The notes under the pieces were generated by a model. That model had not been told where the DNA came from. It saw nothing but the letters and a program-made list of their open reading frames with translations, and did not search any database. From the NCBI GenBank assembly GCA_949775045.1, contig OX459104.1:8789655-8853654 (forward strand): 64,000 bases of DNA. Direction: 5' to 3'. Numbering within the stretch: position 1 is the first letter of the stretch; every line of letters begins with the position of its first letter. The position numbers and the translations under genes were made by a program. This DNA comes from Metridium senile (lineage: Eukaryota > Cnidaria > Anthozoa > Actiniaria > Metridiidae). Positions 24,117-35,779 of this stretch are shown piece by piece.

Positions 24117-24316
24117 NNNNNNNNNNNNNNNNNNNNNNNNNNNNNNNNNNNNNNNNNNNNNNNNNNNNNNNNNNNNNNNNNNNNNNNNNNNNNNNNNNNN
24201 NNNNNNNNNNNNNNNNNNNNNNNNNNNNNNNNNNNNNNNNNNNNNNNNNNNNNNNNNNNNNNNNNNNNNNNNNNNNNNNNNNNNNNNNNNNNNNNNNNNN
24301 NNNNNNNNNNNNNNNN
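24117..24316. other. Assembly gap (200 N)
   Basis: Undetermined bases flanked by a G run (from about 24069) and a C run (from 24317). Homopolymer-flanked transposon sequence probably broke the assembly. The left flank 'tatccaagtggta' suggests another copy of the MITE at 24393-24723. Confidence 0.99.
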
Positions 24317-24392
24317 CCCCCCCAGGCTGCCACCTATCTCGAAATAACCCTTTACAACCCTGTTGGTAGAAACTGAACCAAATACGTTTATC

Positions 24393-24723
24393 CCGGGGGT
24401 GTACTCCCTTTGTCCAAGTGGTAGGGGTGATTGGCGTACCTTTTAGGGTTAAACATATTTCCTGTGCGTACCTTTTAGTGTCCTGACTCAAAAAGTACTT
24501 ACATAACATGATTCCGTACCTGCAAGGATCATTTTTACTCTGCTTTGTTGCTAAAAGTTAGCTTGGCTGGCAAGAACATCGCATAGCCGTACCTTTTGGG
24601 GGTTGAAATCAACAAGGCTTAAACAGTTATTTTTGTCTGTGCACGTGCGTTCCTTATAGGGGTCGTTTCCAAAACCTCCGCCGATCACCCCTACCACTTG
24701 GACAAAAGAAGTACACCCCCCGG
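24393..24723. mobile_element. MITE, family 3 (TIR gtgtactccctttgtccaag)
   Basis: The left end 'ggggtgtactccctttgtcc' plus 'aagtggtaggggtgat' is inverted on the right as 'atcacccctaccacttggac' plus 'aaaagaagtacacccccc'. About 330 bp. The interior phrase 'cgtaccttttagggtt' recurs at 25930-26185. Confidence 0.85.
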
Positions 24724-25154
24724 AACGTTTATATTTGGAAATGTTTTCCAAAAAGGCATAGACGAGGAAAAAGATTGCGGATTAGGATTGGATTGAAAGG
24801 CTAGTAAATATAGACGAGTAAAAATATCGCTGGATGGATATTTTTACTCGTGTATGATTAGCCTTTCAAGTAAAAAAAAACTATTTTGCTTTATAAAACA
24901 ACAAAAAACTTTTTCAGTTTCTGATGATTGAATAATAAATATCGTATTTATAGACAGTTTGATGTGAGATATGGTAATATGGTATTTATATATATATCTT
25001 ATTAGATAGTTTGATGTGTAATATGACTGGTTATTTTTTCACGTTCACTTGCATTTTAACTCTCCTAAAGGCTCGTCAAAATACAACGGTATCACTCCTA
25101 AAATATCCTGCCATATTACATATCAAACTGACTGATAAGATATCTATATCAGAT

Positions 25155-25196
25155 ATTATTATTATGATTATTATTATTATTATGATTATGATTATG

Positions 25197-25284
<88 letters not shown>

Positions 25285-25690
25285 ACTTATATAGCGCCTA
25301 TTCCATTTAGCCCATAGGCGCTTTACATCAAAAAGAAATTGAAATAAAAGGAAAAAATAAATGTCATAAAGTCAATTAAAGGCTTTCTGGAACAAATGTG
25401 TCTTCAGCTCGCGTTTGAAAGTTTGAATATCCTTGTCAGTGTAGCTTCTCAGATTATCCGGTAGTGAGTTCCATAGTCTAGGTGCAGATGTGCTGAAAGC
25501 TCTGTAGCCGTAAGTTCGTAGCTTGTATGGAACAGTCACTAGGTAGTTCTTGGATGAAGATCGTAGTTGTCGTTTTGGAGTGTACAGTTTAATCAGTTCT
25601 TGTAAATATGGAGGTGCCATCTTTAAACATTTGTAAGTTAGAAGTAATATCTTGAATTCAGATAAAATATTCTGAAAAAAGGATTTTGAG
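25155..25690 (-). mobile_element. LINE 3' fragment with (ATT)n tail, reverse strand
   Basis: Read on the reverse strand, a coding remnant (25620-25372) gives 'APPYLQELIKLYTPKRQLRS', 'YGYRAFSTSAPRLWNSLPDN' and a C-terminal 'FKRELKTHLFQKAFN'. This is the canonical end of CR1/L2-like RT proteins. A short 3' UTR follows, ending 'ggcgctatataagtcatt' before an (ATT)n tract at 25155-25280. Truncated at the 5' side. Confidence 0.85.
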
Positions 25691-25929
25691 TGGCCAGTAA
25701 GGAATTGCAGCTATCTGGTTTAGGACATGCTTTATCAGTAATCAGGCTTTCACTCCTACATGATGAAATTAAGATGTTTTAAATGTATCACTGACACGGT
25801 TCTTTATGTTATTCATGGTATGTATTTCGGATATAAACGTATCCCTCATTATCAATTTTATTTTAATTTAAATTTGGTATAAGAAGTAGTAGTTCTATAT
25901 CAGTATTTTCAAGAAAAGGCGTACAACCC

Positions 25930-26185
25930 CAGGGGGTTGGTAGGGGTGATTAGCGTACCTTTTAGGGTTAAACATATTTCCTGTACGTACCTTTTAGGCT
26001 CCTGGCTCAAAAATTAGTTACGTAATATGATTCCGTACCTGTAAGGGTCATTTTTACTCTGCTTTGTTGCTCAAAAGTAAGCTTGGCTGGCAAGAACGTC
26101 GCACAGCCGTACATTTTAGGGGTTGAAATCAACGAGGCTTTAACAGTTATTTTTATCTGTGCTTACCTATTAGGGGTCGGTTACA
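25930..26185. mobile_element. Partial copy of MITE family 3
   Basis: About 255 bp similar to the interior of 24393-24723, sharing 'taggggtgattagcgtacc', 'gcttggctggcaagaac' and 'ggggttgaaatcaacgagg'. The inverted right end is missing. Confidence 0.8.
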
Positions 26186-27379
26186 ACTTACAACTTACCT
26201 TTTCATACAGGCTTACGTAATTATAAATTAATATATTTTTCTTTATATATATATATATAAATCTATATTCAACTTTTCTTATTTACAGTCACTATTTTAT
26301 GATCGATCGTTTTAGCTTTACTGTTTGTCGGTATTTAGTTCACTTATTATTATAACATTGTTAAGCGTATTTGAACTTTAAGTGGAATTTACGCTATATA
26401 AATAAATTATTATTATTATTTTTTTGCGTTTTGTCTCTGACTCTGACGTTTCGTTTCTGATATACTTTCAAGTTTTCAAGTCAGAGACAAAACGCAGAAA
26501 ATTAGTAATAATGAATCCTAACTGCAATTTCAGAATTTTTAATAAAGTATTATTCTTATTATTCTTGTTATTATTTTTATTATTCAAAGGTCAGTATCCA
26601 GATAAAGTTTGCTATACACTGCAGCCCTCGGGCTGTATATGGCTTATTGCCTCCATTCCCGGTATTTATTTATGTCATACATATTTGACTAAACAAAACT
26701 GGCACACTCATTTGAAATATTTCGTACAGCTATTTCGAAAATGCATTCAAATCATGTTTACTTCATTTTGAAAACAAAGGATTTTATTTTTGATATTACA
26801 ATGTTGGGAATTCAATTAAAATTCACTAGGGTATTGTCTTAGCAGACCGTCTGGCCTCGATTTCGTCCGAGTAGTATCCCATGACGTCATTAAAGTTATA
26901 TCACAGTCAGTGATAAGCCCAAACAGCCTCGTTTTCATTCGAGTAATATCGCATTACATCATCAAATCTATAGTACTCAGGTGTAACATTTCATTTACAA
27001 CGCCTGCAAAGGATTCTGGTTTTTTTTTTAGCCGTTACAAAATGTCTTCATTCTAAACTTCTAAACATCTAATTTTATCCCGTAGGCCAATACTTCATGA
27101 TATATTACCAAACTGTATCGGTTATATATAGGTAAAAGTCGTTATAATGAACAGACTACAAGTGCATGTAGGCATGAATAAGATCCCGTTACAGTGAGCG
27201 TCTTTTGTTTGACCTATTGACAGACGAGCCCTTATTATTCTAATTACCCAAGTTTATTGTCAGTAAATACCGTAAGTTGTGAGGTCAGACAGTTGTCAAT
27301 GCTCAACCCTCTTGCAAGCTCATACTCAATCGTAAACCCACAATAGTCTACCAAATACTCACACGAGTAAAGCAAAATC
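26186..27379. other. Gene-free interval upstream of the ankyrin gene
   Basis: Contains a LINE-type tail ('gctatataaataaatta' followed by (TTA)n at about 26393-26412) and a short palindrome around 'gcgttttgtctctgactc' and 'gtcagagacaaaacgc' (26426-26495). No gene is recognised. The promoter of the myotrophin-like gene should lie in the last part. Confidence 0.4.
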
Positions 27380-30300
27380 ATGAGTGGACATCACTTTAAA
27401 TTCGCTGAACATGAAAACTTCTGCACTGCGCTAAAAAGTGGCTACCTTCCAACTGTACAAGACCATTTGAGCAAACCGGTATGTAGAAATCTCACGATCC
27501 GATTCTTATTGTTGTGATCCGATCAAAAGCGACGAACTTCTAATATAACTAAAAACCAAAACACTCACTAGAAATTTAGAAAACTTGTTAAATAATTGAG
27601 TAAATGTTGTTATGATATTGTTCAACCGGTTTGGAATTAATATCATGAGGTTTTAAAGATGTTTTTCTAGAACAGATATTACTACTCTTTGTAGTATTGT
27701 TTCGAGCACGCGTACGCGACGGAGTTGTGACATTTTTCAAGTTCATAAATATTCTTAAAATTAAGATGCTTTCAAATTAAACAAATTAAAGGATAATGTT
27801 TCTACTATATACTATTTTCTTGTTTTTTTTAAAGTAGTCTGTCTTAATGTGGTCTAAAGTTTTTGTCGATTTACAGTTTACATATAGCTATTTCTTTGTC
27901 ATATATGATTTACAAATGTTGATGGTGATGATAAGAAGAAAATTAACATATTGTTTGCGATATTAATATATTATTGAGGACTTAGACAATTTACAAGTAA
28001 GGATTTCAAAGTTCTTCATCCGTCAAAAAACATAGAGTAAAAAACATAATCTACGTAGATTTTTTGGTCAAAAAATGCATATATATAAGACAAAGTACAA
28101 AAATACTCAGCTAAAAAGTCAACAAATCAAATTAAAAACTGACTTTCGCTAGTATAGTACGCCATAGAAGTTGTCGGCTCTAAGAAAAAATTAAATTATC
28201 ATAATAAACTTTAGTCAAAAGAGGCGTGATCGAATTTTTAATTGACTCGGTTATTGAATCAAATCTTACAACTCGCTTATATAAAGCTATTACAACTTTT
28301 CAAAGCTAATCTTCCGTGTGAATATTGACATAGTTTCTTACTAATAGAGCAAATATTTGAAAAGTATTATACATATCATTATTTATATATTCATAAACTG
28401 ACAATTGTTAAAAATAGTATTTTGATTGGTTGAGGCGCGTTAGCATATCGATCAACTTTTATTTTATATACAAAAAATAAATCAAAACTTGGTTTATTTG
28501 CTGTATACATTTTTAAAGCACTTAGGGATTGTCAGAACACTCGAGAAGTGTTGATAAGCAATCCGCTTCAAGTCGTGCTTCGCTTCACGCTTCTCTCGTT
28601 TTCTGTCGGCTTTATAACTGCAAACAGCACGCGTTCGCGTTTTCTAATTATTTAATTTAAAATAAGGGAAATGTATCGCTTTGACAAATTGCCAGGAAAC
28701 TCCCTATATTGTTTAAGTTAAAAGGTCAGATAAGAATGTTTTTAACGGCAAATGTAATAGCTTTTTAATGATAGAGCCTTCCTTAAATAACAATCATTTG
28801 GAATGCGTAAATTAAAGCATGAGGTTCAAACTCATAACTGTGAATAAAAGGCGAAAAATGAACGAGGCGGGAAACGGCGCGAAAAGAAGGTGAAAAAATA
28901 AATTAAAAAAGGAAAGGAAAGGAAAGGAAAGGAAAGGAAAGGAAAGGAAAGGAAAGGAAAGGAAAGGAAAGGAAAGGAAAGGAAAGGAAAGGAAAGGAAA
29001 GGAAAGGAAAGGAGAGTCAAGGAATAAAAAGAAAGGAAAGGAAAACAAAAGAATGAAAGTGAAAATAGCATAATCGAAAGAAAAGCAACTGTCAGGGAAA
29101 GGCAGGAGAGGTTAAAAAGGGAATGGAAAGAAATTGAAATATAAAGATAAGACAGAAAGAAAAAAAAACACTAAAAATTGATAGAAAGGAAAAGCAGACA
29201 ACTGCTCCTCCTATGCAACGAATCATGATTAATGTTTTAATTTTAGTAAAAAAGCGTATGACTATGAAAAGCTCACGAGACAATCGCAGTCAAAATACGG
29301 CAACGCACATCAAAATTTTAGAAAATATCATGTAGTGTTTGGGTTACCTGTGTAGCTGTAATCATGTGACCAGAACGTCGAGTAAACGTGTAGCTCTAGA
29401 GTGACTTGTGTGTCGTTGTTTGTACAGCATTAGTGGTGTATTTTCATGTAGTGTTTGAAGGGGCGTAGCGTCTATTACGAAAATACGCACGTGCGTACTT
29501 GAGACGGGAAATTTTTAAATGTTTTTTTAATCGTTTTCCATATAGTCTGTATTCAAAAGTCAAAAATCCATATCCGTGCGTACTTGTCAAAATGACCACG
29601 CTACGCCCCTGGTTTGGGTTACCTCTGTAATTGTAATCAAGTGACCAGAACGTTGACTAAACGTGTAGTTCTAGAATGACTCGTGTGTCGTTGTTTGTAC
29701 AGCCTTAGTGGTGTATTTCTAAGACGTTTGTGCATGGCATATTATACATCACGATCGATGCAAGGCACGCACACGGCACTAAACTTCTAACACTGAGTCG
29801 TACGAAATCTGCCTAACTCTCTATTCATACTGTGATTTAAAATACAAAATACAATTAAAAAACTACGCTAGAGTAGACGCACTTAATCCGTGAAACAAAT
29901 ACTAATTTTTAATACTAAATAGTGATAATAAAACAATAGAAAACAAAGAATTGTTTTATGAAATAGTACTAATTAGTACTAATTATATGTCACGGATTTA
30001 GTGCGTCTACTCTAGGAAAATAATGATTAAAACTAAATAAATACCATATTAAAAGATAAAATAAATTAATATTCAATGTGAATTTTAATTTTATGTTTTT
30101 GCTTTTCTTTAAATTTTATCTAGGGTTCGGCGGTGATTTTATTATGTTGTTTTCCTTTGTTCTAGGGTTCAGAGGTGAATATGAACATCGATGCTGGTCG
30201 GGCTGCATTACACATAGCAACAGAAGCAAAGCGAACAAACATCATGCATTATCTACTAAGAAATGGCGCCAACCCAGTGGTAAGTAGTCTCCTGCGCAGC

Positions 30301-33116
30301 CGCTCTAAGGGGCTGTTTATATGTAGGCGAGTTGTCCCTGCATGCTAGCCGGGATAACTCTATTGTTTTGAATCCCCCGGGGACAACGAACGTTTGTGGG
30401 GGAGGAAGAATATCCGACACTAAAAACGTACAAGATTCGATTCATTTATGCAAATTTCAAAACAAATTTCAAATCAACTTTGGAAGAATAAATCGAGCCT
30501 TCTGACCTCGATAGGAACGCTTCTGTATAGGTTTGGCAGTAACTGGGGTTCCGGTTTATCGAGGTTTAGTATAAATACACAAGTGGTTATAGAAATTCTC
30601 GCGCGGTGATTGGTCGAGAAATTCACACTATTTCTCGATAATAACCAACAGCGTTTCGCGCGCTTTTAGAAATAACAACAGTCCCCTTGTCGTCCCCTTC
30701 ACAGTTCCATGCGCCATTATAATAGGTAGCCGGAAGCTCAATGTTGGTCTCGCTTCAATGCAAAGGCCCGGTTATCTTTCAAGATGGCGCAGGGAACTGT
30801 GAAGGACACTATTGAACAGCTTTTTTTTCTTTCCAAAAGAGTCTGATTTTTATAATTTTTTGAACAAATCTCTTGTAATTTATACTAAAACATCTCAGGC
30901 TCAGTGAATATCGGTGAACGCATGTTAACCTTGGTTCCGTCTCTGTTATTGTTCACAGATAATCAGTTAGCTTTCGGCGAATATTTGTTAATGAATTGAG
31001 CGATTAATAGAGAATTACATTTTTAGTGTTCTTCCCGCTTCGAAGCGCGCAAAGGATTGTTTGTCAAAACGAACAATTCCAAAATGGCGCCTCGAGACAG
31101 CCACAATTTCGGTTACTTTTAGGCGTTTGCCTTTTGTTTTTATTCGTTGTTATTGCTGATAGAGCAGCAGAAATCTTTTGTTGCCCAAGTTACATATAAT
31201 TTTTTAATGTAAAGAGATGTTAAGGACGTATATTTAAGGAGTTAACACGGAAAACAAGTCTCGAACGACGCTATTTTGGAACCCCATTCTCCCTTTTCCC
31301 TCTACCACTTTCCTAAACAGGAAACCCATGACAGTGAAAGCTGCGGAGGAGGCTAGAGTTTTCACATGTATGAGAGGCTAGCATATTACAATTTATATTA
31401 CATAATTAAAGTGCAACTGACGCCCTTCATGTTATTTTGCAAATCTGTTGTACATGAGGTGTATAATAAGTGTACTTAATATTTCTTGATATCGACCTCT
31501 CCTTTCTGAGATATAAACATTTGAAAAATGAAAATGCAAATGAGGTGACGTCATCCCAGGAATTTGTCCAAGTTTTGTTTCAAAGCTGACAGCAAGATTG
31601 TTTTTGTAAAGTAGTAAAAATGTTAATGGTAGTGTGAATATTTGTAAATATGCAGATATTGAGCTTTAAAAAATTGCTATAATTATTTCCAGAGAACTTT
31701 TGTATATTTAATGAGGCCTTGGATGACGTCACTTCATTTGCATTTTCAGATTTCAAATGTTTATATCTCAAAAAGGAGAGGTCGACATCAAGAAAAATTA
31801 AGTACACCTCATGTTCAACAGATTCGCAAAATATCATGAAAAGCGTCAGGTGCACTTTAAAACCACTACATGGCTAGGGAGTTTCGGCAAGAACTCCCCG
31901 TATCTCGACACGGTAAAACACTGATTTGTTTTCTATTTTTAGGGAGAGGATGATACCGGTGAAACACCTCTATTTATTGCTATTAGTGGTGGTGATAAGG
32001 AATGCGTTAAGATATTACTCGACTATGTAAGTAAACAGCACTAATATTTCATATTTACCCCTCCCTCCCCTCCCTTCATCAATGTTCTGTAGAGCAAATG
32101 CAGTTAAACCATGAAATGCAATCTAAGAAAGTATACTAACAAATAGTGACAATTTTGTCACTATCGCTAAACCAGAACATCTTGAGACATAAGAGTAATA
32201 CACAAGAAACCTTATTTTCGTTTGTTTTATTATTTATTCTGGGTGAGAAATAGCAACAATTAGTTACTAAATAGTGACTATTTGTTAGAAATTACTTGAT
32301 AGAGTGAAAACAAAATTGAATAGTCAAGGTGTAATAGTCAAATAGACACAAAAGAAAACAATGGAATTAGAGACTGCTAAGGTGTATTAGACTATTATGA
32401 CTTCACTCTATTATTTAATGGTTTAACTGCATTTGCTCTATCCACCCGTGTAACTGCGAGCGTTTGTTACTTTCTCAGTGAATTATGTTTCCCTGATGCA
32501 GGTGAAATCCAAAATTCTTTCAAACACCAACTGAGGTACACTTGTTTGTCCAGTTGGTGTACGGACATCTGCTTTTCTCTTGATAGGTAACCGGGCCCTT
32601 GCATCAAAGCGAGACGATAGTTGAGCTTGCAATGATAGAGACACTTGAATAATTGTCCTGCGAGGTCTTAAAAGGTATCTATCATTGCAAGCTCAACGTT
32701 CGTCTCGCTTCAATGCAAAGGCCCGATTACCTTTCAAGATGGCACAGGGAACTGTGAAGGGGACTATTACGCAAAACATAGATCGAATTTTACAGCGCAA
32801 CGCGTAAAAGTATGGCAACTGATAATGTATTCGCATACTTCTGTCTCGCAATCGATCCAATCAGCGTTGTAGGATTGTGTTATCTTGTCTCGGATCAAAA
32901 CGCTTATTGGTCGATGGCGAGACAGAAGTATGCGAATACATTATCAGTGACCATACTTTTACGCGTTGCGCTGTAATTTCAGTTAAATTTGTTGTTAAAT
33001 ATCTACAGGGTGCCGATCCTAATGGACGATCTCCCGATGAGGAACCTTACGTTGAAGTTGCTAAAGGGGATCCTGAGATGCAGGCGATGATCAAGAAAGC
33101 CATCAAGGAATATTAA
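27380..33116 (+). CDS. Myotrophin (V-1)-like ankyrin-repeat protein, four coding exons
   Basis: Exons 27380-27478, 30166-30279, 31943-32026 and 33009-33116, all phase 0 with consensus GTATGT/GTAAGT donors. They give 134 residues from MSGHHFKFAEHENFCTALKS to a TAA stop. The layout follows myotrophin (about 118 residues in vertebrates). An N-terminal half-repeat ('FCTALKSGYLPTVQDHL') is followed by an ankyrin repeat with 'AALHIATEAKRTNIMHYLL' and 'NGANPV', then a second with 'TGETPLFIAISGGDKECVKI' and 'GADPN', and a degenerate C-terminal helix 'MQAMIKKAIKEY'. In vertebrates myotrophin binds the actin capping protein CP and blocks capping; a similar cytosolic role is inferred. Some other short ankyrin protein is possible. 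Exon 3 is 28 codons, close to one repeat period. The gene is complete in the window. Confidence 0.8.
28905..29026. repeat. (GGAAA)n microsatellite in ankyrin-gene intron 1
   Basis: About 24 copies of the pentamer 'ggaaa', followed by looser purine-rich sequence to about 29165. Reverse-strand FLSFP-type frames here are artefacts. Confidence 0.95.
29459..29610. mobile_element. MITE (TIR aggggcgtagcg) between two copies of a flanking repeat
   Basis: The ends 'aggggcgtagcg' and 'cgctacgcccct' are inverted. The DNA on either side (about 29335-29458 and 29612-29720) is a direct duplication sharing 'gtgaccagaacgt' and 'gtgtcgttgtttgtacagc'. Confidence 0.7.
29868..30015. mobile_element. MITE (TIR ctagagtagacgcactta)
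   Basis: 148 bp bounded by 'ctagagtagacgcacttaat' and its near-perfect complement 'gatttagtgcgtctactctag', with an AT-rich interior, in intron 1 of the ankyrin gene. Confidence 0.8.
30680..30815. mobile_element. Inverted-repeat element related to 32584-32732
   Basis: The left part 'gtccccttcacagttcc' and right part 'ggaactgtgaaggacac' are complementary. The interior 'cttcaatgcaaaggccc' is shared with the element at 32584-32732 and its right flank in intron 3. Confidence 0.55.
31407..31859. mobile_element. Element with about 140-bp TIRs in ankyrin-gene intron 2
   Basis: The left end 'aaagtgcaactgacgccctt' runs through 'cgacctctcctttctgaga' to 'gcaaatgaggtgacgtcat'. The right end repeats this inverted, ending 'agcgtcaggtgcacttta'. 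The right edge is 83 bp upstream of exon 3. Confidence 0.8.
32090..32441. mobile_element. MITE (TIR tagagcaaatgcagttaaac), possible distant family 1 relative
   Basis: The ends 'tagagcaaatgcagttaaac' and 'gtttaactgcatttgctcta' are perfectly inverted. The interior phrase 'gtgtaatagtcaaatag' is shared with family 1. Confidence 0.75.
32584..32732. mobile_element. Foldback element in ankyrin-gene intron 3
   Basis: The left arm 'aggtaaccgggcccttgc' to 'gttgagcttgcaatgatag' is inverted as 'ctatcattgcaagctcaac' to 'aggcccgattacct'. Confidence 0.75.
32790..32977. mobile_element. Foldback MITE with about 60-bp arms, next to exon 4 of the ankyrin gene
   Basis: The left arm 'ttacagcgcaacgcgtaaaa' to 'gcatacttctgtctcgc' has an almost perfect inverted copy ending 'cttttacgcgttgcgctgta'. 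The right edge is only about 31 bp from the acceptor of coding exon 4. Confidence 0.85.
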
Positions 33117-33124
33117 GGTATGAT

Positions 33125-34180
33125 AAAGATAATGTAATAATAATGATGATGATGTGTAATGATGATGATGCAGATGATAGTAATGATGATGATGATATGT
33201 TATGATGATGATGCAGATGATAGTAATGATGATGATATGTTATGATGATGATGCAGATGATAGTAATGATGATGATGATATGTTATGATGATGATGCAGA
33301 TGATAGTAATGATGATGATGATATGTTATGATGATGATGCAGATGATAGTAATGATGATGATGATATGTTATGATGATGATGATGCAGATGATAGTAATG
33401 ATGATGATGATATGTTATGATGATGATGATGCAGATGATAGTAATGATGATGATGATATGTTATGATGATGATGCAGATGATAGTAAAGATGATGATGAT
33501 ATGTTATGATGATGATGCAGATGATAGTAATGATGATGATATGTTATGATGATGATGATGCAGATGATAGTAATGATGATGATGATATGTTATGATGATG
33601 ATGATGCAGATGATAGTAATGATGATGATATGTTATGATGATGATGCAGATGATAGTAATGATGATGATGATATGTTATGATGATGATGCAGATGATAGT
33701 AATGATGATGATGATATGTTATGATGATGATGCAGATGATAGTAATGATGATGATATGTTATGATGATGATGCAGATGGTATGTTATGATGATGATGCAG
33801 ATGATAGTAATGATGATGATATGTAATGATGATGATGCAGATGATAGTAATGATGATGATGATATGTTATGATGATGATGCAGATGATAGTTATGATGAT
33901 GATGATATGTTATGATGATGATGCAGATGATAGTAATGATGATGATGATATGTTATGATGATGATGCAGATGATAGTAATGATGATGATGATATGTTATG
34001 ATGATGATGCAGATGGTATGTTATGATGATGATGATATGTTATGATGATGATGCAGATGATAGTAATGATGATGATATGTAATGATGATGATGCAGATGA
34101 TAGTAATGATGATGATATGTTATGATGATGATGCAGATGATAGTAATGATGATGATGCAGATGATAGTAATGATGAAGAA
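33125..34180. repeat. Minisatellite of about 42-bp unit in the 3' UTR intron of the ankyrin gene
   Basis: About 25 copies of a unit built from 'gatgatgatgcagatgat' plus 'agtaatgatgatgat' plus 'atatgttat', varying by whole ATG triplets. It begins 8 bp after a donor-like 'g|gtatga' that directly follows the stop codon. Confidence 0.92.
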
Positions 34181-34296
34181 GTTGGTGAAGAAGTGGGTGT
34201 ATCGATACTAAAAATAGTTAACCATACCCCTCGCACTAACTAAGTAACCAGTATAATTATTACATTTTTGTTTGTTTGTTTGTTTGTTTATTTCAG

Positions 34297-34510
34297 CAAG
34301 TGATCTTCTCTTCAACTGAAAGTTTTAGCAAGAAACTAGCCAACTTAGAAAAGTTGTATGCCTTGATGGATGAAATATGAATTTCATATGGCAGTTAATG
34401 CACATGTATTGTAGTTTCTTTAAAATGTTCTTCATCTAGACTAGTTGCATAATATTATTTGACTTTTCTGATATGACTATTTATTCTAATAAATAGTCGC
34501 TTTTTTTCTT
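34297..34510 (+). other. Probable 3' UTR exon and poly(A) signal of the ankyrin gene
   Basis: A strong acceptor ('gtttgtttatttcag', ending 34296) could pair with the donor at 33118 just after the stop codon. AATAAA lies at 34488-34493, followed by a T-rich region. The non-coding status, and the link itself, are inferred. Confidence 0.5.
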
Positions 34511-35039
34511 TGTTTTATTGTTATTTTTTTTCTCTCAAAGTCTCGTATAGATATGTAATATTCAAAAATGTCCAATACTTAATCTCAAGTTTATGTTAAT
34601 AAAAATTGTATTTGTTTTTATCTGATTGACATAATATAATGAATTCCATTTAAGTACAAAGTCCTAAAGAAGCGTAATTGTTGTTATTTTCAAAGGGAAA
34701 ACACAGTTCCGGTAGAGCCTCGACTTAGCCTCCTCCGCCGGCAACTCATTTTCTCTACATTTGGGCTTCCTTTGTTACAGTTTTTTTGACCATGAGGAGC
34801 TCCCCCGCCCCCATTCATTTTTTTTATCTTCGTTCCCAGACTCCTACAGAGAGATGAATGCGGAGGATGCTAGATTTCGACTCAGGGTTAAATTTCGACT
34901 ATGCAGAGTTATAATCAGTATATTCAGTAGAATATAAATGTAAAAAAAAAACATTGGAAAGCTTTTTTCACGATCACGAGAACGAACCATACAAGAAGAT
35001 TGTGCGATTTTTACATTTATATAATAAACTAATTAGAAC

Positions 35040-35215
35040 TCTTTATATTACCTATCAAATCAAATCAAATCAATCAAATCATTTTATTCACACTTATTAC
35101 AGAATTTTGTACATACATAAATATATTAATAGAAAAAAATCATTCATCTATCCGTTATATCAAACACTGACGCAGCCTACTCGCTAGTTTCCATTTATAA
35201 TTAGAACTCTGCAGA
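35040..35215 (-). mobile_element. LINE-type 3' fragment (reverse strand), low certainty
   Basis: Read in reverse, 'gtgaataaaatgatttga' ends in an (ATTTG)-like tail. The segment 'acgcagcctactcgctag' and neighbouring sequence recur at about 46850-46889 and 48141-48180, where another element splits them. Confidence 0.4.
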
Positions 35216-35420
35216 GTTAAAATTTGTTTGTGTTTTTTTTTTATTTTAACTTTCGTATACGCGCTTAGATTGTTTTTTTTTTTTAGTCGAGTCTTGATCT
35301 CAACCTATAATCCTAATTGTTTTCTTATCTTAATTTTTTTTGTCTTTCTGTATGTGTATATGTCTGTCAGTTTTATTTCATGATTTTGATTTGTTTACGG
35401 TTTTTCTTTTCATTTTAACT

Positions 35421-35563
35421 AGAGTGGTTTTCATTAACCCGTGAAACACTCTTTAGTGTACCACTCTTTAATGCACCTTCTTTCCATTGTGTTCTTTTAT
35501 TGTTATTTGACTATTACACTTTAATTAGTACACTTTGTTTCACGGGTTAATGAAAACCACTCT
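35421..35563. mobile_element. MITE, family 1 copy (143 bp)
   Basis: Best-preserved member: 'agagtggttttcattaaccc' at the left and 'gggttaatgaaaaccactct' at the right, perfectly inverted, continuing into 'gtgaaaca'. Confidence 0.85.
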
Positions 35564-35578
35564 ATCTTGTACATGCTT

Positions 35579-35779
35579 AGGCCTCGTCTACACGAATCCG
35601 ATCTGGCTGAAACCGCATAGAAATATTTGCGTCCACACGAATCCGCGTATCCGGAGGATTCAAGTAAAAGTATGCGGTTTCGGTGACCGGATTCACTGGA
35701 TTCGTGTGGACGATAGGCCTATTTGCATCAAAAAGTATGCGGTTTCAAAAGTATCCGGATCCGTGTAGACGGGGCCTTA
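35579..35779. mobile_element. MITE (TIR ggcctcgtctacacg)
   Basis: The ends 'aggcctcgtctacacgaatc' and 'ggatccgtgtagacggggcc' are inverted, with internal subrepeats of 'agtatgcggtttc' and 'ccggattc'. Flanking TTA on both sides is compatible with a 3-bp target duplication (PIF/Harbinger-like). Confidence 0.75.

Noticed and set aside
33125..34180. CRISPR-like array (short repeats with spacers)
   Set aside because: Units are a minisatellite varying by ATG triplets, with no unique spacers, in a eukaryotic gene.
34954..35187. 77-codon frame starting MESFFHDHENEP
   Set aside because: It crosses a probable LINE tail with AAATC repeats and has no conserved motif.
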